NCBI GenBank assembly: GCA_001465935.1
Contig: LNKV01000031.1
Span: forward strand, 271,871-335,870
Direction: 5' to 3'
DNA length: 64,000 nucleotides
DNA from: Clarireedia homoeocarpa
Lineage: Eukaryota; Ascomycota; Leotiomycetes; Helotiales; Rutstroemiaceae
The translations under genes and the position numbers were made by a program. Each line of letters starts with the position of its first letter. Position 1 is the first letter of the stretch. Below, piece by piece: positions 21,780-33,879 of this stretch. Under the pieces are notes generated by a model, which made no database searches, was not told the origin of the DNA, and saw nothing but the letters and a program-made list of their open reading frames with translations.

Positions 21780-22118
21780 CTATTTCTGCTCCGCTTCTCC
21801 TTCGCCTCCTTCCCGTATTTTCGAATCGCCTGATGGGGCGGATATAGATGTAGTAAAACCGGACTTACAGTTTAAAAGCCTATTTACGTGAATTAGCACA
21901 GCTGTTCCAGAAATCACAAACCAGAAAGCACCAAGCACCAAGGAAAAGGAAAATGGGAAAAGGAAAAAGGAAAAATATTCAAAACAAAACACAACACAAG
22001 TAAACTCCCAATCAATACTTACATAAGCATTAACCACGCGCATACCGCAAAAGATCATGAGTGCCCACACGAGAAAGACGAAGACGAGGATAACTGCTAT
22101 GACGACGTTGCTGTGCAT
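21780..22118 (-). CDS. Small single-pass membrane protein, unknown
   Basis: Start ATG at 22118 (the frame is open above it to 22151). The first 32 residues are one hydrophobic segment (NVVIAVILVFVFLVWALMIFCGM) ending RVVNAY, where a perfect GTAAGT donor occurs at 22022. Splicing to the AG at 21865-21864 keeps phase and gives SGFTTSISAPSGDSK and a Glu/Gly-rich tail, 59 aa in all (exons 22118-22023 and 21863-21780). Reading through without splicing is also open and would add a Phe-rich stretch encoded by a pyrimidine tract, which looks like intron sequence. I prefer the spliced form. The family is not recognised. Existence as a gene is plausible but unproven. Confidence 0.45.
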   Translation of the reverse strand: MHSNVVIAVILVFVFLVWALMIFCGMRVVNAYVSIDWEFTCVVFCFEYFSFFLFPFSFSLVLGAFWFVISGTAVLIHVNRLLNCKSGFTTSISAPSGDSKIREGGEGEAEQK

Positions 22119-22588
22119 CTTGGTTGATTGACTGATTGATTGATTGGACAAGAGGATGAGAGAATGAGATTGCGGTGGTTCGGTTTAGTGAATCCGAGAG
22201 GAATATTATTTTCTGGTTTGGAAAGAGCAGGTAGATTGAGGTTGGCTGCTTCGTGGTGGAAGGACGTATGAATGGATGGATGGATGGAGATTGGATTTGG
22301 GCGGCGGGAGCTGAGGAGGAGATCCTTGGAGGAATTTATCGAGGAAAGTCTTTGAATTGCTGATGGTAGGTTGTATAGTATACTGGTGTGAAATCACTTT
22401 ATCACTTCGAGGTAACTCTCTCAAGTGAAGGTAGAGAACTGGAAAGGGAAGTGGAAGTGGAAGTATCACACAATGTTTACCAGATCATGAAATATGAGTA
22501 GAAAAACAGCATAAACAAAAATCTACTTTTTCCATTATCTACTTACATGAAGATGAGACGAAAAGGATAAAACTAAATCCGCTCCGAC
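22119..22588. other. Intergenic, 470 bp
   Basis: Upstream region of the small membrane protein and 3' region of the Trm732 homologue. Short ATGG/GGAT repeats at about 22268-22290. Nothing else recognised. Confidence 0.4.
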
Positions 22589-25500
22589 TCATCTCCTCTT
22601 CAAAAGTGAAGTTTTGCCATCAGCAATAAATGCTAGCAGGCTTGGGTGAATATTGTTCTTTTCTCCGAGATCTATAAAAGTATCCAGACTCTTCCGAACG
22701 CGGTCATAGTAACCTAATGCTGCGAGCTTCTCCGGCAATTCCACCGATTGGAGCCCCTCCCCGAGGAGAGTCTTCGCGCTCAGAAGAATTCTCGTGCAAA
22801 TAGCAAACATTCTTGGGTTGGAAGTCCATCCAAGAGGTCCGTCTATCTCCTGGGCAAGTTCGTTCAGCTTTTCGAGGCCAGGTTGTACCCATTGAGCTAG
22901 AGCTTGGATTTGTGTTTGAAGATGGTCTTCCATGTTGGTTTCCTGCAATAGGCTTGAGAGGGTCTTGCTCCACAACTTGACCTCTCGGACCTCATCGATG
23001 AACAAATTTTGCTCCTCTTCGACGAAAAGCGCATCATCTTGTTCCATCGCAGCGGAGAGTTGTTCTTCAGCAGAAAACAAATTGGCAGTTTCGTCGTAAG
23101 TTACAGCTTCGCTGCCAGTTACGCGACAAATGACATTCCAACCGTGTAATTGATTCCTAGCGAAATTTTCTTGCAACCAAAACGCGTACTTTTCCTTGGC
23201 AGCCAGAGGGATCGATGGTTGCTCTAAGATTAAGGATACAGAGTAAGCTCCAAGCTCCCGAATTTCGTCGTCATCATCGTTCAAGGTATCGTAGAGCGCA
23301 ATCAGACATGGCAATAATATAGGTTGCCACTTATAAGTCTTGGGTAAGGAAGAGAAGAAGTAGGATAATGCTTTTGCGGCAGCGAAACGTGTATCGAAGT
23401 CCTAGTTTGATGTTAGTGAGTATTGACGTAGTGAGTGAGCAACCTACTCTGTGTGCTTGCCCAGCTTCATTAAGAGTCTCACCCCAGACCCGCAAATCTT
23501 GGCTGATGATTTCCTCGTCGGTTGATATTGTCCATTTCAGAAGTTTCACTACACCACTCACTCTCAATTGTGCATTGAAGAGCCGGGGACTGTTGTCGCT
23601 AGGTAACATGAGATATTGAAGCTCACTGAAATCTTGTAGGAATTGAGCTAGATCACAGGACTGAATTCCATTGAGCAAGCTATGGTATTGGTCGTCGTTC
23701 TGGCTCTTTGTGCGATGCTCCTGATCAAAGCTGTCAAGATATGATTTGATTAAACCATCTAGGATGGTTAACCCGTCGTTACTCCAAGCGTTCGGCAAAT
23801 AATCGAGTGCAGCAGTAGCCATATCTGTGTCTTTTGTCTGGCAATAGCTGTAAAGATCCTTGAGTGTACCAAAATCTTTGGTGAGAGCAGAGATGTACAT
23901 GGTTTCAATGGCAACTGCCTTGCGTAACAGGGCTCCACCGACGTGAGTATCATTGTAGGAGTCTCCTGTATCCTGGCTATATAACTGTGTGTATTCCTTT
24001 AGGAGCGTCTTTACTCTACCATCTTTGATGGTGAGACTAGCCAAGTAAGTTGCGCTCGAGGCAGGCTCGGGGGAGTCGATCATGATTTGGTAAATCAAAT
24101 TCTTTATTTCAACGAAGACTGCGATAGTTTGGGAACAATCATTGACACGTTCTAATGCTTCGATGTCTTGTTTAAGTTCAACAAGATCGTGTATATCTAT
24201 TTCGCTTGTCAGCGTAAGGAACGCAAACATCATTATGACCACTTACTTGGAAGAGATACGAATAACGCAAGCCGACGTTCTAGAAGAAATTTCACCGTCA
24301 TCAAAACGCCATGCGTGTGGTTCGTAGATGTGTTTGACCGTGTAAGTAAAGCTTTGAGAGCTGATAACCACTCCTCATGGAGCATGAAAGTGCACATAGT
24401 TCGAGCTGCAAGTTCTCTGATATGCCAGACCTTGCTGTCGAGGTGAGCAGCCACAGCGGTTTCGATCTCATTCCGAAGGACCATCGGTGGACCGGCCCGA
24501 CGGATGATATCAAGAGCTGGAAAGACAGATTGGACGGCACCAATAGCTGATGCATTTATCTGTTCAGGATTGCTATTATCGAGTAAACACAATAGTAGTT
24601 CCGGTAGTGCGGGGTATTTCTCGTATGATAGCTTTGTTGAACGACCATCCCATCCCGCTTCAATAGATATTTTGCTTTCACTAGTTCCAAAAAGACAGTC
24701 TATCAGACTTCTCAAAAGCAGTAAGCCGCAGTTTCGCATTGCCCAGCTTTTAACAAACGTTAGCTTTCAAGATAGATGAGTGGATAAGAATACATACACT
24801 TCCGAGGTCAAGCTATCTGCAGCAAGCTGTAGACAGTCAGGAATATGTTTGTCTGCTCTCTTGCCGAGTGCTGAGCTCTTAAAAATTTCTTTTACGCAAT
24901 TCATAGCATGGACTTGGGGTAGGTTCGTCTCGTCGATTTGAGACAATGCCACGGGTCGCCGAGCCAGTGATTTCAGTTCCATCATCACAACCTCGAAAGC
25001 GGGGTTAGAAGCGTTCGAAGATAGAATACCAGTGATCAGTGCAGGGATTCCTGCAGACCTCCTTGTCGTAGAAGCCTGTTCATATATGCATTGTAAAGTA
25101 CCCTGGAACGTCAATATGGTTGTTAAAAAATGAGTGGAGCTAGTGGCATACCTTATACCATTTCTCAAGCATCTTGTCAATGGTATGGCTTCTGAAAGTA
25201 TGATACTGGCTCAGTTGGGAACATCTCGCAAAGGTCAAGGAGACTGTAGAAAATGCACCTCGATGCCGAAGCCTCGAGAGTTGGTCGAAGGTCAAATCCC
25301 CAATCCTTGTGAAGACAGTAGAGGAAGTAAAAGGGTTTCCATCACCCCACTGGAGCTTGACCTTCGTCACAATCGTCCTCATCAGATTACTGGAATGGAG
25401 TTAGTAATTGATTCTTTCGTCATTTATGGTGGCAATATACCTCGATTCATGAATAGCCCTAAAGCTATAACTCAAAACATCTTTGGTATCGACCGAGTCA

Positions 25501-27811
25501 GCCTCGTCGATTTCGTCCGGGATGTGTCCTTCTGGCGAATCATTGCATAGTATATCTTCGACAGCGCTCCAAATTTCGCTGCACGTCGAAGCAATACGCA
25601 TTTGCAACCCTTCAAAAGCTTCCTGGAGAGATGTCCCATCTCCCAAAGACTCATTGGGTAGTATCGTTGTGGGTTCAAGCCCATCCCAGATGTAGCTTTA
25701 CACATAAGCTTAGTTTGTAGTCGGATAGAGGTAGAACTTACTTCAGTGCTGCAAAGTCACCATGAATTGGAGCGACCAGAACCGCATTGGCCAAGTCTTT
25801 CTTAGCAATCTCTACCTTGCTTTCCAGATTATCTACCAGGCCTCGTAGAAGAACCATACGGGCTTCAGTCGACCCCTGAAGTCTATATAAGATCTCGTAA
25901 GAGCGTGCAACCCCATCCGCATAATCAGCGCGACCGGTTCGTTTTGACAAATCCTTGGCACGATCGATGAATTCGATCAGAACGTTCAGATCAGGAGTAC
26001 CAGAGCCATCATTTGCAGACTGGAAACTTCTATTATGAGCCATTTTCAACAGCACACTAGCACCGCTTCGGACATCCTCGAAAGGGTCCATTAGTAGATC
26101 TAGAAGGAGCCGCGTAGACAGTGGTGTAATAATGTCTGCATCATAAGGCCACGCAGTGGTATGGTCGGCTACTTGAGCAGGCCTAATTGCAGAAGAGACT
26201 TCCTTTTGGATGCCTGAATGAAGCAGTAAAATAAGTGCTCTCAATGATGTGATGTGGCGTTGATAAGATGCAGTAGAAACAAGTTCTTCAAATAGGAATT
26301 GAATAAACCAAAGAAGAAAATCCTCATGCACTTTGAGTAAGTCCTTTATGACTGCAACATCCACAGAATGTTCAGCACCCTGGATTAGTGCGGGACGATC
26401 AATTTCCCGCTTTAAATATGCAGTCGCACCTCGCATCCTTTCTATCAAATGCTTGGTATTGCTTAATACATCATTTCTAAATTTTGCATCCGTATCTGCA
26501 TATAAGTGCCCCATGTTCTCGCGTAGATAATTCAAAGCTGTTGGACTGAATGGACGAATTGTTGATAAAGAAGAGACCAGAACGGAAAATGCAAGGGATC
26601 GTACGATATCTGAGGGATGCGTCAAGAGTGGGCCGACACTGGATTCTTGGAGGACGATGCAACTGGTACTTTTCTTCTGATTCTTTTGAAATGTAATAGT
26701 ATCTACTTTGATTAACTAGGCCCGGACGGATGGAGGGATCCGTTGCAAAGAACTCACTAGATTCTTCAACCAGGCCGGCCTTTTTACCGACTTCCATTGC
26801 GGATAGTTGGACTAAGAAGTCCGATTCTACATGCTTGTTCTCCGTGCTGAGAGCGCCTTTTGAATTAAGGTCCTCCAGAAATGCTAAGGAACCAGTGCGA
26901 TCTAACTTGAAAAGTGGGGGAAGAAGATAGTTCTTCACATTTTCGAGGGCATCGGGGTATTTGCTAAGACCATCACTGATCCATCGTTGCCATAATATTG
27001 TATGAGTACCCAGTCCGGACTCCTTTTCAGGAAAAGTTTCTTTCGATGCTTTAAAAAGCGAAACCAGAAACTTGCCTGCAGAAGGAGACACATCTTGAAG
27101 ATTCATCCATTCAAAGGTTTCCAAGACAATTTCATCCAGGTCTGAATGTTTTGATGTTTCCTTACTTGAGATGGTACCGTTTTTTTCTAGAGCAGCTCGT
27201 CCTCTTCGACATGATGCTAAATCACCAATGGAGACTGAGCCCTTGCCCATGAAATGTTCTAATGTTTTGAAGGCTGGTTTGACCAAAGGCTGTGATGCCC
27301 CATGGGTGATAATCGACAAGAGCCTTTGTAATATCTTGAATATCATATTCTTGACTAGTGAAGGATCAGGATGTGATGCAATGAGAGACGTCAACAGGTC
27401 TAGCACCTGTCGCATCGACCGATGTTGGTTGCTCTCATTCCAGTCAATGTAAAAGTTAAACAAACTAATACATGTCTCTTCAGAATACGCAACTTCTCGT
27501 AGACCTTGAGACTTCGATACCTTGCATTGCTCAACAAAATAGCACAGCTTGATGCAAGCATTTCTCGATGCATGATAGGGTTGGGTAGCTTTCTCCAGAA
27601 ACTCATTAAAATGATTCCTTGCTAACCTGAGACTTCTAGTCAGCAAATCTAGAGACTCTAGGGATAAAAGTACTCACTGAACCTGTGAATCTTCTGGCTG
27701 ACTTTCAATCCACCGAGGAAGTAGCCGCTCATCGGAGGGATTGCCAGGGACTGAATCCCCTGGTTTTATGTTCTCCCCAAGAACCATTGTCGCTGGTATC
27801 CGAAATTCCAT
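22589..27811 (-). CDS. TRM732: Trm732/THADA homologue (DUF2428), tRNA 2'-O-methyltransferase partner
   Basis: Nine exons: 27811-27678, 27626-26717, 26676-25742, 25695-25441, 25389-25152, 25102-24798, 24746-24247, 24196-23448, 23401-22589. Phases close to 1612 aa, the normal size for fungal members. The second intron is only 40 nt. The protein is alpha-helical HEAT/ARM-type throughout. Diagnostic DUF2428 blocks lie in the middle: DVLSYSFRAIHES, SNLMRTIV, QVHAMNCVKEIFK and WAMRNCGLLLLRSLIDCLFG, followed by KYPALPELLLCLLD and AAHLDSKVWHIRELAART. In yeast Trm732 works with Trm7 to methylate C32/N32 in the anticodon loop of tRNA-Phe, tRNA-Trp and tRNA-Leu in the cytoplasm; human THADA is the orthologue. 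An ATG at 27787 in the same frame is an alternative start. It is transcribed divergently from TIM23. Confidence 0.92.
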
Positions 27812-28164
27812 GCACCAGAAGGCAAGCGGACCTCAACTACAAGGCTCTTTGACCGAAGGATTCAAAGACTGGAGCAATGAAATGAACTAGCAAATAATCC
27901 TAGAATTTCGAGTTGTACACCTACGATGCACTTGTTCAGCATAAACAAAATTTCAAAGGAAGAATTTGTGATGCACGTGAGACAAGGCGTGGGAAGCGCA
28001 CGGGCCACAGAACTAGGACTTGGATTTCGCGGGACTAATTTTTTGAGGATGATTTTTGGGACATTCAAAGAATTATTACGCATATCACTACGTAGGACTT
28101 CACCACCTGTCTTCCACATTCCAAAGACCATCGCCTGTCGCATTTTCTTATATTCGAACAAGAC
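27812..28164. promoter_or_regulatory. Shared bidirectional promoter of TRM732 and TIM23
   Basis: 353 bp separate the two start codons, so both promoters must share it. No TATA box is clear in either direction, which fits housekeeping genes. Confidence 0.6.
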
Positions 28165-28888
28165 ATGTCATTCTGGGATAAGTTGACCGGGCGAAAGTCC
28201 TCATCCAAAGATACTAGTGGCGCATCCACCTCCAATACATCATCGACAGACACATTCACACCTACACCATTTAACCCCGCCGAAGCCCAAGATGTCAACT
28301 CTTTCCTCACTGGACCAGAACTCATAGATCCGTCGCAACTGCATCCTTTAGCGGGGTTGAACCAACAGACACTAGACTATCTATCCCTCGAAGAATCTAC
28401 TCTTTCAGATCTGCCAGGTTCCCAATCCGCCTTGCCGTCGAGGGGCTGGTCGGATGATCTATGTTATGGCACAGGTGTTACATACTTGACAGCATTGACT
28501 GTGGGTGGGGCTTGGGGATTACAGGAGGGATTGAGGAGATCTGCCACACAACCACCTAAGTTGCGATTGAACTCGGTCCTGAATGCCGTCACAAGGCGGG
28601 GGCCATTTTTGGGCAATTCCGCAGGAGTGATCGCAATGGTTTACAATGGGTTCAACTCTTTCATTGGACATATGAGAGGGAAACATGATTCCGCGAACAG
28701 CATCCTAGCCGGTGCGCTGAGTGGAATGATCTTCAAGAGTACTAGAGGGGTCCGACCTATGATGATTTCTGGTGGAATAGTCGCCTCAGTGGCAGGTGCA
28801 TGGGCAGTAAGTTGCACAACTTCACCATTTTCGGAGACCTTTTTATACTAATATGGTGGCTCAGGTTACAAGGAAAGCCCTTTTCTGA
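28165..28888 (+). CDS. TIM23: Mitochondrial import inner membrane translocase subunit Tim23
   Basis: Two exons, 28165-28806 and 28865-28888, giving 221 aa; the last exon encodes only VTRKALF. The layout is that of Tim23: a hydrophilic intermembrane-space N-terminus (Ser/Thr-rich, PTPFNPAEAQDVNSFLTG, HPLAGLNQQTLDYLSLEE), which receives precursors and contacts Tim50, then the PRAT-type channel domain with four hydrophobic segments (GTGVTYLTALTVGGAWGLQEGL, GPFLGNSAGVIAMVYNGFNSFI, ANSILAGALSGMIFKS, MMISGGIVASVAGAWA). The protein forms the presequence translocase with Tim17 and Tim50. The upstream gene is divergent TRM732. Assignment is secure. Confidence 0.95.
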
Positions 28889-29453
28889 ACGACTGACTAA
28901 CGACACAATTTCTCCTTTGACCGATTACGAACCTCACCCCTCCTCCTCACTGGCACTCGGATGCCTTCGAATATGCTACAGAATGGTAGAAAGCATGGGC
29001 GATATTTTTCGCCTTTCTAGCACACATTGTGCTTTGTCTAACTATAATAGATTTGTTAATTGGCGCGATTGCATAAGCGACTTCATCTCTCCTCTTCACG
29101 AAACAGGGCATTGTACATATAGATAGGATGGGTGCTGAATGTGTGTGAAAACGAATCTAGGCGCATGTAGTATCAAAGGAGTAATGCAGAACTATTTACG
29201 TCGGTGTGTTCTTGTTCCATTCAGAACCTCCAATGCTTTCAACTTTGGGAAATTGTTCTATTTCTACAGCAAGGTTCACTCTATTTGGCTGGAACTTTTC
29301 GGATTAAAGTGTACAAGCTAGGTTCAAAGCAAATTTCGGCAGGCAGCTGCAAACTCGAGTTGATTTGAAATGTCCAAAGTACCTACTCTTTCTTCTCTTC
29401 ACTTGAAAACATATGTATCGGTTCTCATACCGTTTATTTGAGCAATAATAGTC
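28889..29453. other. Intergenic, 565 bp
   Basis: 3' region of TIM23 and 5' region of the next gene. No coding or repeat signal. Confidence 0.4.
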
Positions 29454-30832
29454 ATGCGCACAACCAGTGATGGCAAGTATACTGCTGAGCATCTGAAATA
29501 CCTTGTGCTTCAGTATTGCGGGAACCCATACGATACAAAGATTGGTATGGTTCCTGGCATTCACTCATTGGTTCTTGCAGGAGAATGTGGCATTGATACG
29601 GATACGACGAATGCGTTCTCTCTCGGAGAGGGGCCTGACTTGCATACGATTCTTGGGAAATCAATATCAACAATAGAGAGACTTGATGATCTTAAACGGA
29701 CGTTGCTATATTATCTGAATTCTCCTGGGACCGAGGAAATGCACAAGGAAGTTGTCGCTCTGGTCAACGATGATATGACAGCCAGAGGCATCTTTGTCAA
29801 AAAGCCGGAATCTCAATCGGCAACCTTGTGGCAAAAGGTGAGGGAGTCTTGGGAGCACCTGCTTGAGACGATTATTCGCCTGCTCAGAAGATGCCATACC
29901 AGAAAGCTGACTTTGACATTAGGCCACTATCCTTGTGCAAGATATTGCAGAAGCCAATATTACACAGGCTTATACTAATGTGAATGTCGACTTAAGCGCG
30001 CATAATGAGAACGAAAACAAACATGGATATTGCGTTCATCTCATGACTTTGATCAATGGATGGGCAGAGTGTCCTAGAGTTGATCGACTGTATCTTACGA
30101 CTATGAATTCTTTTGGGGCATTTCTGTCGGTTCTCAAAGAGGAAACAAGGCATTGTGTGATTCCTCCAGAGAACAAAGTCTATCCGAAGTTGTCCTGGTC
30201 ATCTGCGGAGGTGGAGGAAGATGAAATGGATATACGCGAAGGCACCACTACGAACGGAGGCTTGGGAGAACATGCAGCAAATGGCAACAGTTCGGTCGCC
30301 GCAAGGGATATCAATGCACGAGAGACACTAAGTGCTGTGCCCCGAGACGTGCAAGACAAAGGTTACGGCCTTGCTGACGGTCCTTGGATGTATCGTTTAC
30401 AGCAGGTTGAGGACCAGCCGAAGCCGGATTGGGGATATATCAGAAATCAAACCGACTACATGAAGATGCTAGACCAAGTAAAGGCAATCAACAGGAGATG
30501 CGAGGAGTGGAAAGTGAAGGAACGTTGCACTATCATGGTAATACATGTTAGTATCCATTGAGATGGACACAGAAGTTTACAAGCTAATATCCAAACCCCA
30601 TCAGTTGCAGGATATGGAGTGTCTCCGGAGACTTGAGAAGAAGAAAGAAGAGGAGAAAGCATGGAGTAAGGAGATGGCGAAGGAATTGAAAGCACAGGGT
30701 TTCTACGATTCAGATGATGATAATGATGGAGAGAGTTGGTATGATTGGTGGGCAAGAAATGATACCTTGGAGAAAGAAGCAGAAAGGAATGCGTCGCAGA
30801 AAACACTGCAGGTGAGGAGCAGGAAGCAGTAG
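29454..30832 (+). CDS. Uncharacterised fungal protein with acidic, coiled-coil C-terminus
   Basis: Three exons, 29454-29837, 29923-30537 and 30611-30832, with phase-0 GTGAGG/GTAATA donors; 406 aa. I do not recognise the family. The first exon is a globular-looking segment (MRTTSDGKYTAEHLKYLVLQ start, KSISTIERLDDLKRTLLYYL). The second contains a conserved-looking block HGYCVHLMTLINGWAECPRVDRLYLT, then a polar acidic linker. The third is strongly charged (LRRLEKKKEEEKAWSKEMAKELKAQ) and should form a helix or coiled coil, followed by SDDDNDGESWYDWW. No signal peptide or membrane segment is present. The splice pattern and codon continuity support a real gene; the function is unknown. Confidence 0.6.
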
Positions 30833-31516
30833 TTTTGCTGTTTGCAATCTCGCTGCTGGTGCAATCTTGCTGCTGGTGGAAGACCAGGATGGGTATACTG
30901 GTGTCTGAGCAAGTGGCACGAAAATATATTAGAATTAGGGGGAGGCTCAATCACCACTTGTCTTGCACATTCAAAAACGAGCTGAAAAGCAAGATGATCC
31001 GCCATTTCCTTACTTTTCCGAAACCATGTTCGTATTATTCTTATGTTGGACGCTCGATCTAGCCATTCTTCAACAACTTCAACTAGCACAAGTGAATGTA
31101 CGATTGGATTTACAATATATCCCTGAAACGAGTTCTTGAGAGTACTGCTTTGAAGCAGCTTTACTCCCAATACGATCGCCTTCTCGAGGTATTGAGCGTA
31201 ACACTAAGGTCAATGCAAGTAACGACAAATCATAAAATCCAGTCTCAACACGCAGCATCATTCAACTTCCACATGCAACCCATGACGTGAAGCTTGCCTA
31301 TCTCTTACTACCGTCAGATTCGTATTCACTTTGGTCGCTGTGTATAGCTCGAATTGCGTGTCACGGTGTAAGGGAGCCACTCAAATCAATATCTTCCTCG
31401 ACCAGATTTCAAATCCATTCCACACACTTCAGACTCTATTACTACCTCAATTCTTTGACTCGACTGTGTCTTTCCCATCTCACGTACTTGCTCAGTCTTA
31501 TTCTCGAACCGGGAAA
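30833..31516. other. Intergenic, 680 bp
   Basis: Contains a short duplicated phrase (CTCGCTGCTGGTG / CTTGCTGCTGGTG at about 30848-30880). No gene supported; frames on both strands are short. Confidence 0.4.
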
Positions 31517-31898
31517 ATGTGCCTTCCATGTTGGCCTTTTACAGATGTGTATCTGGAGGAAAGCGAAAGCCCAAGAAAGAGAAAGAAGCGCAACGAGGGC
31601 ATCATGATGTTTGATCCCATCTTTCGTCAGTGGGTTAAAGTCAAAAACGTATGTGCATTTTCATCTCGCAAGTTTTTGTTGTGATTCTCTTATCGCTTTG
31701 GAAAATTCTGCTTTCATTTCATGCGCTCCTACTGGATAACTCGAGGGAGGGGAAGTCACCCGCCGATATTCACTTTCGCTCTACGACGACATTGACGACT
31801 ACCTGACTTCGACCACAACAATTCCTCAACTTTTCAAGTATTCAAATCAATCCATCAAAGTGCCAGCAGTGAAATTCAAGTATTTTCACTGTTATTGA
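31517..31898 (+). CDS. Small basic-acidic protein with Cys-rich N-terminus, unknown
   Basis: Two exons, 31517-31648 and 31746-31898, joined in phase 0 at a GTATGT donor; 94 aa. The N-terminus MCLPCWPFTDVYLEE has two cysteines and an aromatic cluster that could be lipidated. A basic patch (PRKRKKRNEG) and MMFDPIFRQWVKVKN follow. The second exon gives RRYSLSLYDDIDDYL, an acidic/tyrosine motif, and then a less convincing tail. Both halves look protein-like and the intron is well formed, but the gene is too short to identify. It lies about 80 bp upstream of the next start codon, so part could belong to a longer transcript leader. Confidence 0.4.
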
Positions 31899-31976
31899 AA
31901 CAAATTGAGAGATATTTCATACATAGCAATTATCTTTGTCCACGCAACGCGATCATCACTTCTCTATACCAACACA

Positions 31977-32841
31977 ATGACCCAGGCTTCAGCACAGAAT
32001 TTTCAACCTCAGGTCGGAGATACCACCAATGGTCCCACTGAGCATACCTACATCCCTCGTTCCGATGGTACAATCCTAATCAACGGCATTGTCTATGTCC
32101 CACAACCTGCAACAACGCCCATTCCAGCTGTAGCTGCAGTTCCCATTCCCGTGCCAGCACCTATGCCAGCACAGTTTCCTGTACAAGCTTCTCCATACCC
32201 TTACTATCCATACGCAAGTTTTCTCCTAGCATGATTGTCTGACTGATTTCAAGATGTGCGGAAGTTGCAGCATCTTCGATTTCATCATCTCATCTTCAGG
32301 ACAAACGCAACCAGCTAACATATTTCTTCCTTAGATTACACAACCCATGCAACCTCTCTATCCCGGCTATCCCTATCCTATGCAGCCACAACCAATTTTT
32401 GGTGGCGGTCCTCCACCAGCTGGTATCCCCTTCGCTCCAGGTGCAGGCTTTATTCCACAACCGGCAATCGGTACATTGGGAGCGACGGCAAGTGAGATTC
32501 AAATGCAGCAGATGCAGAACTCAGATGTCTTCAAGAAACAGGATATGAAGCCCGCGGATGATGATCCGTTTAGGATGTATTGGGTCAGAGAGCATGACAA
32601 TACGTGGTCGCAAAGAAACAGGATGACGATTGATAGTGGGGATATTGGTGAATGCAGGGTAAGTTTTCTGTGGTTTCTTTGAAGTAGAAATGTATCTATG
32701 GGTAGTTGGAACCATATCCAGAGGGACTTGGAAGATCTATTCTCTTACCCTAAATTTTTTCAGGATCCTGCTGACATTGTGGACGAACAGTGGTATGTGA
32801 CAAGTGAAGGTGTATTCTACGCTGTGCGACTTCCATCCTAG
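31977..32841 (+). CDS. Pro/Gln-rich fungal protein of unknown function, with a GC-AG intron
   Basis: Three exons: 31977-32213, 32335-32658, 32764-32841; 212 aa. The first intron has a GCAAGT donor at 32214-32219, the standard form of a GC-AG intron; no GT donor gives the correct phase. The protein begins with a polar segment (SDGTILINGIVYVPQ), continues as a Pro/Ala/Tyr-rich low-complexity region (PIPVPAPMPAQFP, PLYPGYPYPMQPQP, FGGGPPPAG), and ends in a compact C-terminal block with aromatic residues (DPFRMYWVREHDNTW, DEQWYVTSEGVFYAVRLP). The C-terminal block looks like a folded unit. No signal peptide or membrane span. I do not know the family. Confidence 0.65.
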
Positions 32842-33383
32842 TTGAAACCAAACCTGCAGCAGCAAATAGTTGTGCAATGACTTTGGAAAAGGGTTGCAAT
32901 ATCCATTCGCCAAAACGCAGGGCTCTCGCCTCGACTCTCTGTTTTCCATGCTTCTCAAGTCTTACGATAACTACAACTCATATAGCAACTTTGGTGGACA
33001 AACTTCGATTCAAGGGAGCGATATGACTGACAATTGCGATTTATGAACGGCATGTATTTATGAAACGAAATTTCGCAGGAGCTGTTTAAACTCACATCGC
33101 ACGTCGGCGATTTATACGATACATTTCTTGACTGCCGCATCCTCCATCTGTTCAGCGTGGCTTGGGCTTGGGCTTTTGGCAGGTAGCAGTCTAGAATGCT
33201 TCAATATACTTTTTCTTTTAACGCTTGCACTTCTCTCGTGCATATGTGACCCCAGTGATTTGCGCGACTCTTCTGAATGGCCGAAAAAACATAGCTTTAT
33301 TTAGATTGCAAACAAGCCGGTATCTCTTACACCGCTGGTGCGCTTGCTGATCCGTCGATATTCATCTCGTCTGCTATTCTTAG
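32842..33383. other. Intergenic, 540 bp
   Basis: 3' region of the Pro/Gln-rich gene. Nothing recognised before the repeat island begins. Confidence 0.4.
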
Positions 33384-33875
33384 TATGCCCCGCGTCGTTC
33401 CAAGGTTTTCCAATATGCCTTGCGTAATCCAAGGACTTTCCAATATGCCTTTGTTACAACCAACTAAGTTGTCTTCCAAGAAGGAACAGCTAAACTGTTT
33501 CCTTGGGTCGTTAGCTACTTATTATAAAGGGCTCTTCGTTCACTTCCGACTAATATAGTCAGAGAGGAAAGTGGCCTTTATTTTGATAGGACGGTAAAAA
33601 TTAGGCCTGGACGGTAGGAATCAGGCCTTATTGTCCTGGCCAAATAAGATACACTTTTCAGTACTTGGGAGATAGAATCGTAAAGTGAGAGTCTACGTTC
33701 AAGAAGCTTAGACACATAGGTTTAGATTAAACTATAGACGATTCTATAAAGAGAGAGAAAAAAATTCCAGCCCTTATTTGACTAGAACAGTAGGAATTAG
33801 GCCTGGACAGTAAGAACTAGGCCTTATTGTCCTGGCCAAATAAGATACACTTTTCAGTACTTAGAAGATAGAATC
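33384..33875. repeat. Nested repeat island, probable LTR or transposon relic
   Basis: Two direct copies of a segment of about 106 bp (33575-33680 and 33767-33875) share long identical runs, including CCTGGCCAAATAAGATACAC, and differ mostly by G/A and C/T changes, as expected after RIP. Each copy itself contains a 20-bp tandem sub-repeat around GACGGTA..AATTAGGCCTG. To the left are two copies of a 30-bp unit built on CCAAGG.(T)TTTCCAATATGCCTT (33398-33458) and a TATA-like TTATAAAGGG (33522). No coding sequence is included. Confidence 0.55.
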
Positions 33876-33879
33876 GGCG

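Noticed and set aside
21611..21847. 78-codon Pro/Ser-rich plus-strand frame
   Set aside because: Compositional frame overlapping the tail of the opposite-strand membrane protein; no domain, and no support on either side.
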